Positions 1 to 5,702 of a stretch of 5,702 bases of DNA are shown piece by piece. The first letter of the stretch is position 1. Every line of letters starts with the position of its first letter. Below the pieces are notes generated by a model. The model saw nothing but the letters and a program-made list of their open reading frames with translations. It ran no database searches and was not told the DNA's origin. A program made the position numbers and the translations under genes. Source of the stretch: an uncultured Alphaproteobacteria bacterium (GTDB taxonomy: Bacteria; Pseudomonadota; Alphaproteobacteria; RF32; CAG-239); NCBI GenBank assembly GCA_900551585.1, contig URWU01000110.1:1-5702 (forward strand). The letters run 5' to 3'.

Positions 1-49
1 ACATTGCACCGCGGCGTACTTTTCTAAGTCTGTCGATAATTTCTTCCAT
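1..49 (-). CDS. gmk: Guanylate kinase, N-terminal fragment (cut by window edge)
   Basis: Only the first 16 codons are present, reading MEEIIDRLRKVRRGAM before the window ends. Guanylate kinase phosphorylates GMP to GDP with ATP in the cytoplasm, feeding GTP and dGTP synthesis. The RRGxM element is what normally sits just before the P-loop (SSPSGAGKT-like) in alphaproteobacterial Gmk, but the P-loop itself lies outside the window. The call therefore rests on this short motif plus position: gmk directly follows yicC in many proteobacteria. The ATG is preceded by AAGGGG with 5 bases of spacing, and that Shine-Dalgarno overlaps the yicC stop codon, so the two genes are probably co-transcribed and translationally linked. 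Any other small protein starting this way cannot be excluded from 16 residues. Confidence 0.65.
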   Translation of the reverse strand, partial: MEEIIDRLRKVRRGAM

Positions 50-58
50 GTTAACCCC

Positions 59-967
59 TTACTCAATATTTTGAACTTGTTCGCGAAATTGCTCAATTAA
101 TGTTTTTAATTCCATACCGAGATTCGTCAGCTCAATCTCGCTTGATTTTGAACAGGTCGTATTAGCCTCCCGGTTCAGTTCCTGGCACAAAAAGTCTAAC
201 CGGCGGCCGACAGCCTCATTGGCAGCCAGCAAATCTTTGGCCGTTTTAATATGGGCTTTTAAACGGTCGACTTCTTCCTGAATATCGGCACGAGCCACAT
301 ACAAAGCCACTTCCTGTGCCAGACGCTCTTCAGAAACCGGATTTGACGGTTCCAGCAAAGCGGCAATCTGTTCCTGCAGTTTGGCTTTCAGCTTTTCCGG
401 CTGAGACTTGGCGATTCCCTCAACTTTTGCTACTATATTAGCAATATTATCAAGAATATCAAGCAAAGCCGTTTTAATTTTTTCGCCTTCTGCCTGACGG
501 TCAGTCTTAAGCTTGCGGCAGGCCGTTTCAAAACTCTGCAGCAGCGCCTGTACCAAGGCGGCAGTTTCATCTTCATTCAGAGAACTGTCCTCAACATCAA
601 CCACGCCTTTCAAGGCCAGAAGTTCGGTTGTCGATGGTTTTTGCAGCTTGTCACCGAAACTTTCATAAAGCTCAATGGCTTTGATTGTCAGCTTTTGCAA
701 AAGATCTTCATTGATTTTGACTACCGGATTTTCCGTAACGGAACTTAAATCTAGATAAACGCCGAAACTGCCGCGTGCAAAAATTCGGCCGATAGCATTT
801 TTGCAAGCCAGCGACAATTGGCCTTCCAACCAGCTCGGCAGCTTGGTTTTGATATCTATTGCCTTGTTGTTGACGCTTTTAACTTCCCAAAACCAGTTAA
901 AGCCGTTTTTATCAAAATGAAACTCACCGTTTTCCCGGGCAAATCCGGTCATGCTGGATATACTCAA
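59..967 (-). CDS. yicC: YicC/YloC-family endoribonuclease, TTG start
   Basis: The 302-residue protein belongs to the YicC/YloC family, whose members are single-strand-directed endoribonucleases; in E. coli YicC has been linked to small-RNA turnover. The N-terminal YicC domain opens with the family signature SMTGFAR (residues 5-11), followed by a W-E-V-K-S-V-N stretch (27-33) and an ARGSF segment. The middle is Lys/Glu-rich and helical. The C-terminal DUF1732 domain shows R215-L-A-Q-E ... ADIQEEVDRLKAH (227-239) and G254-R-R-L-D-F-L-C-Q-E-L-N-R-E-A-N through S273, all typical. I chose a TTG start because TGGAGG (974-979) sits 6 bases upstream and it gives the usual short lead before SMTGFAR. 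An in-frame ATG at 997 would add 10 atypical residues and lacks a good ribosome site. Downstream is gmk, as in many proteobacteria. Family assignment is very secure; the start is well supported. Confidence 0.95.
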   Translation of the reverse strand: MSISSMTGFARENGEFHFDKNGFNWFWEVKSVNNKAIDIKTKLPSWLEGQLSLACKNAIGRIFARGSFGVYLDLSSVTENPVVKINEDLLQKLTIKAIELYESFGDKLQKPSTTELLALKGVVDVEDSSLNEDETAALVQALLQSFETACRKLKTDRQAEGEKIKTALLDILDNIANIVAKVEGIAKSQPEKLKAKLQEQIAALLEPSNPVSEERLAQEVALYVARADIQEEVDRLKAHIKTAKDLLAANEAVGRRLDFLCQELNREANTTCSKSSEIELTNLGMELKTLIEQFREQVQNIE

Positions 968-1052
968 TTTAAGCCTCCATAAACTTTTTTTTAGCATTTG
1001 TCGTATTATATAGAACCAAATGTTAAAAAGTTTTTACTTTAAGGATGATAAA
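968..1052. promoter_or_regulatory. Divergent promoter region between yicC and the SDR gene
   Basis: This 85-bp AT-rich gap must carry the start signals for both divergent genes unless transcription comes from further away. In the minus direction it holds a perfect TATAAT (1005-1010), a good -10 for yicC-gmk, but the hexamer 17 bp upstream (AAACTT) is a poor -35. In the plus direction the same palindromic stretch offers TATTAT (1004-1009) or TATATA (1007-1012), again with no convincing -35. The -10 elements of the two directions overlap, so the promoters may compete. The calls are pattern-based only. Confidence 0.4.
974..979 (-). promoter_or_regulatory. Ribosome binding site that decides the yicC start
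   Basis: On the minus strand this reads TGGAGG, 6 bases before the TTG at 967-965. It lies inside the coding extension that an ATG start at 997 would need, so it argues that translation begins at the TTG. The upstream ATG has only A-rich sequence in front of it in the minus direction. Confidence 0.7.
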
Positions 1053-1943
1053 ATGACCGCCCGCAATAAAAATATTCTCATCACCGGCGCCACTTCCGGT
1101 ATCGGCGAAGCCCTGGCTTTGTATTATGCTGCCCATGACGCCAAAAATCTGTTTATTTGCGGCCGCAATGCCGACCGGCTTCTGGTCGTCGAAAATAAGT
1201 GCCGCCAACTGGGAACTGTCGTTTTTTCCAAAATTCTTGATGTGACCGACCGCAAAGCCATGGAAGACTGGATTGCCGAATGTGATAAAACCGCGGCTCT
1301 CAATCTGGTGATTGCCAATGCCGGTATCGGTACCGTTAACGAAGACAGCGATTCGATTTATAAAACTTTTGATACAAATGTTTTCGGCGTTATCAATACC
1401 GTTCTGCCGGCGGTCAATGCCTATGAAAACCGCAGCAAAGCACGCAAGGAAACAGCTTCTTCTCTGGATAAATTTATTAATAAGAAAAAAATGGAGAAAA
1501 AGGCTTTTTACGTTCCGTTCTGGCATCGGCTCCGTCTGGGAAAATCAGGCGTTGAGTTCTTCCATGAAGACAGCCGCTCCATTGCAATTGTCAGCTCAAT
1601 CGCCGGCTATCACGGCTTGGCTACCTGTCCGGCATATAGTGCCAGCAAAGCCTGCGTCAAAGCCTGGGGCGAAGCTTTGCGCGTCAGATTGAAACCCAAA
1701 CGCATTAATGTCAATGTCATTTGCCCGGGATTTGTCCGCTCACGAATAACCGACCAAAATACTTGTCCGATGCCTTACTTTATGGAGGCCGACCAAGCTG
1801 CGGCAATCATCGCCAAAGGGATTGAAAAGAATAAGGGTATCATTGCTTTTCCGTGGCAGTTGCGCCTGGCGACCTGGTTTGTCTCGATTCTGCCTAATTG
1901 GCTGAGCGATAAAATTTACGGCAAACTGCCGAATAAGGCTTAA
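1053..1943 (+). CDS. Short-chain dehydrogenase/reductase with a basic insertion
   Basis: The 296-residue cytoplasmic protein is a classical SDR with a Rossmann fold; the substrate is unknown. It shows the cofactor motif TGATSGIG (11-18), G37-R38-N39 at the end of beta-2 (an arginine here usually favours NADPH), D63-V64, N89-A-G, and the full catalytic tetrad N109, S182, Y195 and K199. The PGFVRS segment follows beta-6 (225-230). Between helix E and the serine-bearing strand there is an extra Lys/Arg-rich stretch (about residues 124-172); N109 to S182 is 73 residues, against about 30 in ordinary classical SDRs. The C-terminus is hydrophobic (FPWQLRLATWFVSILPNWL) and may touch the membrane, which is inference. 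The ATG at 1053 was chosen because AAGGA (1041-1045) lies 7 bases before it; an in-frame ATG at 1020 would add 11 residues with no SDR match. The gene is divergent from yicC and convergent with ampG, so it is probably monocistronic. Confidence 0.9.
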   Translation: MTARNKNILITGATSGIGEALALYYAAHDAKNLFICGRNADRLLVVENKCRQLGTVVFSKILDVTDRKAMEDWIAECDKTAALNLVIANAGIGTVNEDSDSIYKTFDTNVFGVINTVLPAVNAYENRSKARKETASSLDKFINKKKMEKKAFYVPFWHRLRLGKSGVEFFHEDSRSIAIVSSIAGYHGLATCPAYSASKACVKAWGEALRVRLKPKRINVNVICPGFVRSRITDQNTCPMPYFMEADQAAAIIAKGIEKNKGIIAFPWQLRLATWFVSILPNWLSDKIYGKLPNKA

Positions 1944-1978
1944 TCATTTATCTGTCTGATTTTTCATCACCCTGGAAA

Positions 1979-3271
1979 TCACTTTAACTGCATGCCAGAT
2001 GAGTTTTCTCGGCGTTGGAGATAAACAAGCAAAACAAATCCAGGTATTGCCATCAATGTCGTAATAACAAAGAAATTGCTCCAACCGACTACTTTAGCCA
2101 GCGCACCTGAGGTCGAAGCCAGAAGGTCCCGCGCCAAAGACATGAAAGAGGACAACAGGGCATATTGCGTTGCCGTGTAGGCAACGTTACATAAAGACGA
2201 AATATACGCCACAAAAGCCGTTGTACTCATGCCGCCGGCCAGATTATCAAGAGAAATCGTGCCCATCAGCATATAAATATTATTGCCGTAATGCGCCTGC
2301 AAAACATACATCAGTGTCGTCAATCCCTGCAAAATACTGCCGATATACAAGCTTTTGATAATTCCCCAGCGGTTCACCATAATTCCGCCGATTATCCCGC
2401 CGCCGATAGTTGCCGCCATGCCGTAAAATTTGGTCACAAAAGCAATCTGCTCTTTGGAAAAGCCCATCGCATCATAAAAAGGCATTGTCATCGGCACCAT
2501 ATAAGCGTCGCAGAGTTTATAAACCATAATAAACAGCAAAATCCACAGCCAGCCGGGACGCTTCAGGAAGTCGGCAATCGGGCTTTTTACCGCCGTCTGC
2601 CAGAAATTAACCAGCCTTTGCCGGACGGTTCCCTTAAACGGTGCTTCGCGGACTTTGCCGTTTTTCGGTTCGCGTGATTTTAAAACCGTTATCATGCCGA
2701 TAACCGCGCCCAGGCCCATCAGGGCATAAACCTCATGCCAGCTTAAAACCGTGGCCAGCAGCAACGCCACGGCACCGGAAAAAATCGACCCCAGCCGGTA
2801 ACCGAGAATAAAAATAGCCGTGCCTGCCGCCTGCTCTTTGTCGTCAAAACTCTCAACACGATAAGCATCAAGAACAATATCCTGAGTCGCCGAAGCAATC
2901 ACGGTCAGAAAAGCCAAAAACATCAACAGATAAATCGCTTTGGCCGGATCAACCAGCGACATTCCCAAAATAGCCGCCAAGAGCAACAGCTGCGAAAAAA
3001 CTGCCCAGCCGCGTCGGCGGCCAAGCTTTTCAAAAAAAGGCAGACGGATACGGTCAACCACCGGCGACCATAACCATTTAAAACTGTAAGGCGTTTTAAC
3101 CAGCGAAAACAAACCTATCATTTCCAGACTGATTCCGGATTCGGTCAACCACAAAGCAAGCGTACCGCTGACCAGCAGAAACGGAAAGCCGCTTGAAAAA
3201 CCCAGACCAATCATTGTCAGCATTCGGCGGTCAAAATAAATCTCTGTCGCCTGCCACCATTTTTTTAACAT
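1979..3271 (-). CDS. ampG: AmpG-family anhydromuropeptide MFS permease
   Basis: This 430-residue inner-membrane protein of the major facilitator superfamily is an AmpG homologue. AmpG imports GlcNAc-1,6-anhydroMurNAc and its peptides from the periplasm with protons, the first inner-membrane step of peptidoglycan recycling, and in some bacteria it supplies the inducer of AmpC beta-lactamase. Family marks are the helix 1 GFSSGFPFLLVSGTLALWL stretch (24-42), FKWLWSPVVDR (64-74), the GRRRGW loop (84-89), SATQDIVLDAYRVE (127-140), GTAIFILGYRLG (150-161) and DNLAGGMSTTAFVAYIS ... ATQYALLSS (342-375). Hydrophobic segments fit 12 helices in two halves, split by a polar cytoplasmic loop at about 198-238. 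E. coli AmpG is about 60 residues longer; many homologues have this compact size. The start has AAGGAG (3277-3282) 5 bases upstream. Neighbours do not suggest a shared operon: nrdA is divergent and the SDR convergent. A related MFS sugar-peptide permease is the only realistic alternative. Confidence 0.92.
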   Translation of the reverse strand: MLKKWWQATEIYFDRRMLTMIGLGFSSGFPFLLVSGTLALWLTESGISLEMIGLFSLVKTPYSFKWLWSPVVDRIRLPFFEKLGRRRGWAVFSQLLLLAAILGMSLVDPAKAIYLLMFLAFLTVIASATQDIVLDAYRVESFDDKEQAAGTAIFILGYRLGSIFSGAVALLLATVLSWHEVYALMGLGAVIGMITVLKSREPKNGKVREAPFKGTVRQRLVNFWQTAVKSPIADFLKRPGWLWILLFIMVYKLCDAYMVPMTMPFYDAMGFSKEQIAFVTKFYGMAATIGGGIIGGIMVNRWGIIKSLYIGSILQGLTTLMYVLQAHYGNNIYMLMGTISLDNLAGGMSTTAFVAYISSLCNVAYTATQYALLSSFMSLARDLLASTSGALAKVVGWSNFFVITTLMAIPGFVLLVYLQRRENSSGMQLK

Positions 3272-3375
3272 TTTCGCTCCTTAAATTCCATGCCGTTAAA
3301 ATAAAGCATAATCCTTAAATAAACGATAATTTTTGCACATCGCATTTTGTGTATTTTCAAGCAATTACAAATTTG

Positions 3376-3394
3376 TGTAAATTTGTTATTTACA
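3376..3394. promoter_or_regulatory. Candidate operator: perfect inverted repeat at the nrdA -35
   Basis: TGTAAAT (3376-3382) and ATTTACA (3388-3394) are exact reverse complements separated by 5 bases. The right arm contains the proposed -35 hexamer TTTACA, so a bound dimeric regulator would sit on the promoter. Immediately upstream is a perfect 10-bp palindrome, ACAAATTTGT (3367-3376), and AAATTTGT occurs twice with a 10-bp period (3369-3376, 3379-3386). In DNA this AT-rich, such symmetry may arise by chance. It does not match the NrdR box, and I do not recognise the regulator. Confidence 0.4.
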
Positions 3395-3418
3395 TTAAAT
3401 TAACCTACCATATATAGT
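3389..3418 (+). promoter_or_regulatory. Probable sigma70-type promoter of nrdA
   Basis: The -35 is TTTACA (3389-3394), one mismatch from TTGACA. The -10 is either TATATA (3411-3416, 16-bp spacer) or TATAGT (3413-3418, 18-bp spacer). The sequence upstream is rich in A and T, as in promoters with an UP element. Transcription would start near 3423-3426, leaving a leader of about 50 bases before the nrdA ATG. The -10 lies inside the first NrdR-box-like site. Confidence 0.5.
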
Positions 3419-3420
3419 AT
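3405..3420 (+). promoter_or_regulatory. NrdR-box-like site 1, overlapping the nrdA -10
   Basis: CTACCATATATAGTAT agrees with the published NrdR box consensus acaCwAtATaTwGtgt at 12 of 16 positions by my alignment, including the invariant-type C and G that bound the core (C3408 and G3417). NrdR is a zinc-finger/ATP-cone repressor that senses nucleotide state and represses ribonucleotide reductase genes. Overlap with the -10 fits repression by blocking RNA polymerase. The nrdR gene is not in this window. Confidence 0.55.
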
Positions 3421-3435
3421 TGTTCAGCAAACCTA

Positions 3436-3451
3436 ACACACCATGTTGTAG
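3436..3451 (+). promoter_or_regulatory. NrdR-box-like site 2, 31 bp downstream of site 1
   Basis: ACACACCATGTTGTAG agrees with the NrdR consensus at 11 of 16 positions, with a perfect ACAC left flank and a TTGT right side. Its start is 31 bp from the start of site 1, leaving a 15-bp spacer. NrdR boxes typically occur as pairs with 15-16 bp between them, on the same DNA face. The match alone is moderate; the spacing and the ribonucleotide reductase context carry the call. Confidence 0.5.
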
Positions 3452-3475
3452 TAAAAGTCTAAGGATAGAGTTGTC

Positions 3476-5702
3476 ATGGAAAATCAAAAAGTTACCAAAA
3501 GAAACGGCACCGCCGCCGCTTTTGATCTGAATAAAATCACGGCCACAATCGAACGCGCCATCGGCGATTTTCAGCTTGATAAAAACAAATTGTTAGAGAC
3601 GATTCCCAGTTTTTTCAAAAACGAAATGCCGACCTCGGAAATTAACAAAGCCTTGATTCTCAGCGCATTGAATTTGACCTCTGTTATCGAACCGGATTGG
3701 AAAAATGTTGCCGGCCGCTTAAAAGTTTTTGACCTTTATAAAGATGTCAAAGCTTATCGCCAAAGCAGCTCTGCCGTTCCCTATGCTTATCAAAACTTTT
3801 TGGATTATGCCGTCAAAAACGGTGTTTACTCATCTGTTATTGCTGAGAAATACAGCTCGGAAGAAATTAAAGAAGCCGCATCTTTTATCAATCCGGCTTA
3901 TGATTTGGTTTATGATTATGCCGGTGCCAATCTGCTCATCAAACGTTATCTCTGCGAACACAATGACCACATTGTCGAACTGCCGCAAGAGATGTTTTTG
4001 ACCATTGCATTGCTGATTGAACAAAATGAAGACAAATCTGTCCGCTTGGCTCAGGTAAAAGATACTTATCAAAAACTGGCCGACCGCAAAATCTCTCTGG
4101 CAACACCGCTGTTGATGAATCTGCGCCGGCCGCACGGCAATCTCAGCTCGTGCTTTATTACCGTTATGGACGACAACCGCGATTCGATTTTTTACGTCAT
4201 CGACCAGATTTCTGCCATCTCCAAATTCGGCGGCGGTGTCGGCGTCAACATCTCGCGCGTCCGTTGCAAAGGCTCCCGCATTAAAGGGATTAAAAACTCT
4301 TCCGGCGGTGTGATTCCGTGGATTCGCATTATCAATGACACGGCAATTGCCGTCAACCAGCAGGGCAAACGCAAAGGCGCCGTTACCGTTTCGCTTGATA
4401 TGTGGCACTTGGATATTGAAAACTTTTTGGAACTGCGTACCGAAAACGGCGACCAGCGTATGAAAGCTTATGACATTTTTCCGCAGGTCGTTATTCCCGA
4501 TTTATTTATGAAAAAAGTCGAAAATAACGAAAAGTGGCTGCTGGTTGACCCCCATGAAGTCCGCGAAAAATACGGCAAAGAAATCGCTGACTTATGGGGC
4601 AAGGAATTTGAGGACTTATATAATCAGCTTTATCTTGACGCCGAGTTCGGCAAACTGGAAATGGCGAAATTTGTTCCGGCCAAAGAACTGTTGAAACGCC
4701 TGATGAAGTCACAGGTTGAAACGGGCATGCCTTATATCGCTTTCAAAGATACTCTGAACCGCTACAACCCCAACAAACATGACGGTGTTATTGTCGGCAC
4801 CAACCTTTGCACGGAATCCCACAGCAACGTGCGGCCGGCCAAATTCAATGACAAGAAGATTGAAAACGGCAAAATTATTTCCGAAACTCACGACGGCCTG
4901 GTTCATGTCTGCAATCTGGTTTCCGTTAATCTTGCTAATATTGATGGTGATGAAGAATTAGAAAGCGTCTGCCAAACATCTGTCCGCATTTTGGATAATG
5001 CCATTGACTTCACACAGGTGCCGATTTTAGAAGGCTCTCTGCACAATCAGCGCTATCGCACCATCGGCGTCGGTGCCATGGGACTGGCAGATTTATTGGC
5101 CAAAAACAGCATTCCTTATATCAGTTCCGCTGATTACGTTGATGACCTGTTTGAAAAAATGGCTCTTTATAATATCCGCGCCAGTATCAATATCGCTCAA
5201 AAGAAAGGCTCTTTCGGCGCATTTAAAGGTTCTGACTGGGATAAGGGCTTAATTTTTGGCAAACCGCAGCTTTGGTTTGATGCCAACTCCAAATACAAAC
5301 AGGAATGGGCACAGATTTTTGCCGATTTGGCAAAATACGGCATTCGCAATTCGCAGATTTCCGCCATTGCACCGAATACCAGCTCTTCTCTGATTCAGGG
5401 CTGTACGGCCTCTGTTTTGCCGATTTACAGCAAATTTTTTGTTGAGACACATGGTAAAGGCAGTATTCCGAACTGTCCGCCGTTTATCCGCGACAAGTTC
5501 TGGTTTTATCAGGAAAACCGCAATATCGACCAGCGCAAAATCATTGAGGTTATGGCTCGGATTAACAAATGGATTGATACAGGCATATCCATTGAACTGA
5601 TGTATAATCTCAATCGCGATATCCGCGCCAAAGATATTTATGAAACGATTATGAGTGCTTGGAAAAAAGATATCAAAACCCTTTATTATACCCGCACCTG
5701 TC
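3476..5702 (+). CDS. nrdA: Class Ia ribonucleotide reductase large (alpha) subunit, 3' end cut by window
   Basis: The open frame gives 742 residues without a stop. The enzyme reduces ribonucleoside diphosphates to deoxyribonucleotides, with the radical supplied by the NrdB beta subunit. Residues 6-11 (VTKRNG) open an N-terminal ATP-cone (to about residue 90), the dATP-sensing overall activity site. Active-site residues match E. coli NrdA: C226 (C225) and C479 (C462) for the redox pair, N443, C445 and E447 in NLCTE (N437, C439, E441), and Y737-Y738 (Y730-Y731) for radical transfer. F251-GGG-VGVN and the A632-P633-N-T-S loop are also characteristic. The ATP-cone argues against class Ib NrdE, and the Tyr pair against class II. 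Missing are the last residues, including the C-terminal CxxC-type tail. The ATG at 3476 has AAGGA (3461-3465) 10 bases upstream, a rather long spacing, and an in-frame TAA at 3452 rules out a longer start. nrdB probably follows, outside the window. Confidence 0.95.
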   Translation, partial: MENQKVTKRNGTAAAFDLNKITATIERAIGDFQLDKNKLLETIPSFFKNEMPTSEINKALILSALNLTSVIEPDWKNVAGRLKVFDLYKDVKAYRQSSSAVPYAYQNFLDYAVKNGVYSSVIAEKYSSEEIKEAASFINPAYDLVYDYAGANLLIKRYLCEHNDHIVELPQEMFLTIALLIEQNEDKSVRLAQVKDTYQKLADRKISLATPLLMNLRRPHGNLSSCFITVMDDNRDSIFYVIDQISAISKFGGGVGVNISRVRCKGSRIKGIKNSSGGVIPWIRIINDTAIAVNQQGKRKGAVTVSLDMWHLDIENFLELRTENGDQRMKAYDIFPQVVIPDLFMKKVENNEKWLLVDPHEVREKYGKEIADLWGKEFEDLYNQLYLDAEFGKLEMAKFVPAKELLKRLMKSQVETGMPYIAFKDTLNRYNPNKHDGVIVGTNLCTESHSNVRPAKFNDKKIENGKIISETHDGLVHVCNLVSVNLANIDGDEELESVCQTSVRILDNAIDFTQVPILEGSLHNQRYRTIGVGAMGLADLLAKNSIPYISSADYVDDLFEKMALYNIRASINIAQKKGSFGAFKGSDWDKGLIFGKPQLWFDANSKYKQEWAQIFADLAKYGIRNSQISAIAPNTSSSLIQGCTASVLPIYSKFFVETHGKGSIPNCPPFIRDKFWFYQENRNIDQRKIIEVMARINKWIDTGISIELMYNLNRDIRAKDIYETIMSAWKKDIKTLYYTRTC

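Larger units (their letters stand above)
3272..3475. promoter_or_regulatory. Divergent regulatory gap between ampG and nrdA
   Basis: This 204-bp, strongly AT-rich gap separates two divergent genes. The nrdA-proximal half holds a sigma70-like promoter, two NrdR-box-like sequences and an inverted repeat, each listed separately. The ampG-proximal half (3272-3360) holds the AAGGAG ribosome site of ampG and no promoter I can defend. It also carries a direct repeat, TCCTTAAAT at 3278-3286 and 3312-3320, so a second Shine-Dalgarno-like AAGGA faces ampG. No tRNA, small RNA or terminator hairpin was recognised. Confidence 0.6.

Noticed and set aside
1485..1492. Run of seven A in the SDR gene as a programmed frameshift site or sequencing error
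   Set aside because: The nucleotide-binding half and the catalytic half are in the same frame on either side, and the frame continues to a normal C-terminus, so no shift is needed.
1023..1526. 167-codon open frame on the minus strand
   Set aside because: It is antisense to the cofactor-binding half of the SDR gene, which has clear family motifs. The composition is low-information and there is no independent start signal.
1957..1981. TGATTT ... AAATCA hairpin between the convergent SDR and ampG genes as a bidirectional terminator
   Set aside because: The stem is only 6 bp, mostly A-T, with a 13-base loop, no GC-rich part and no clean T tract. It also runs into the ampG stop codon. Termination may occur elsewhere or be Rho-dependent.
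2291..2677. 128-codon open frame on the plus strand
   Set aside because: It is antisense to the ampG membrane segments. The His/Arg/Gln-rich translation is typical of the reverse complement of hydrophobic coding sequence.
3386..3394. TTATTTACA as a DnaA box upstream of nrdA
   Set aside because: It differs from TTATNCACA at one position important for binding, it is single, and it is fully explained as an arm of the inverted repeat containing the -35. It is not enough to claim DnaA control.
3367..3394. Riboswitch or attenuator upstream of nrdA
   Set aside because: The symmetric element lies upstream of the likely transcription start, so it would act as DNA. The remaining leader is about 50 bases and contains no stable hairpin or T tract.
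3395..3403. TTAA-A-TTAA as a CtrA-type site
   Set aside because: CtrA sites need the two TTAA halves 7 bases apart. Here the gap is 1 base in AT-rich DNA.
3830..4408. 192-codon open frame on the minus strand
   Set aside because: It lies entirely antisense to strongly conserved nrdA coding sequence, resembles no family and has no promoter or ribosome site. It is a codon-bias shadow.

Overview
The window reads as ordinary chromosomal DNA from a Gram-negative bacterium, most likely an alphaproteobacterium of moderate to low GC. This rests on the yicC-gmk gene pair, a guanylate kinase N-terminus of the RRGxM type, and an AmpG-type muropeptide permease, which implies an outer-membrane organism that recycles peptidoglycan. 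Assignment to class is inference from gene order and protein style. No mobile element, tRNA, rRNA or CRISPR array is visible, and no stretch over 300 bases lacks a gene.

Layout from left to right. (1) Minus strand: the first 16 codons of guanylate kinase (gmk) leave the left edge. They are preceded on the same strand, with a 9-base gap, by yicC, which encodes a YicC/YloC-family endoribonuclease and probably starts at a TTG. (2) An 85-bp divergent gap separates yicC from a plus-strand classical short-chain dehydrogenase/reductase (SDR). The SDR keeps all its catalytic residues but carries an unusual basic insertion of about 45 residues. (3) The SDR converges, across 35 bp with no clear terminator, on ampG, a 12-helix anhydromuropeptide:H+ symporter on the minus strand. 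(4) A 204-bp AT-rich divergent gap separates ampG from nrdA. (5) nrdA, the class Ia-type ribonucleotide reductase large subunit with an N-terminal ATP-cone, runs off the right edge after 742 codons, just past the Tyr-Tyr radical-transfer pair.

The best regulatory signal is upstream of nrdA. Two NrdR-box-like 16-mers lie 31 bp apart (start to start, 15-bp spacer), the first overlapping the likely -10 element. This is the arrangement expected for repression of ribonucleotide reductase genes by NrdR. Just upstream, overlapping the -35, is a perfect 7-bp inverted repeat with a 5-base spacer that NrdR does not explain. The genes do different jobs (nucleotide metabolism and RNA turnover, an unknown redox reaction, wall recycling, dNTP synthesis) and do not look like one pathway. 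I see no convincing new multi-gene system here. The items most worth a second look are the SDR insertion and the operator architecture at nrdA.
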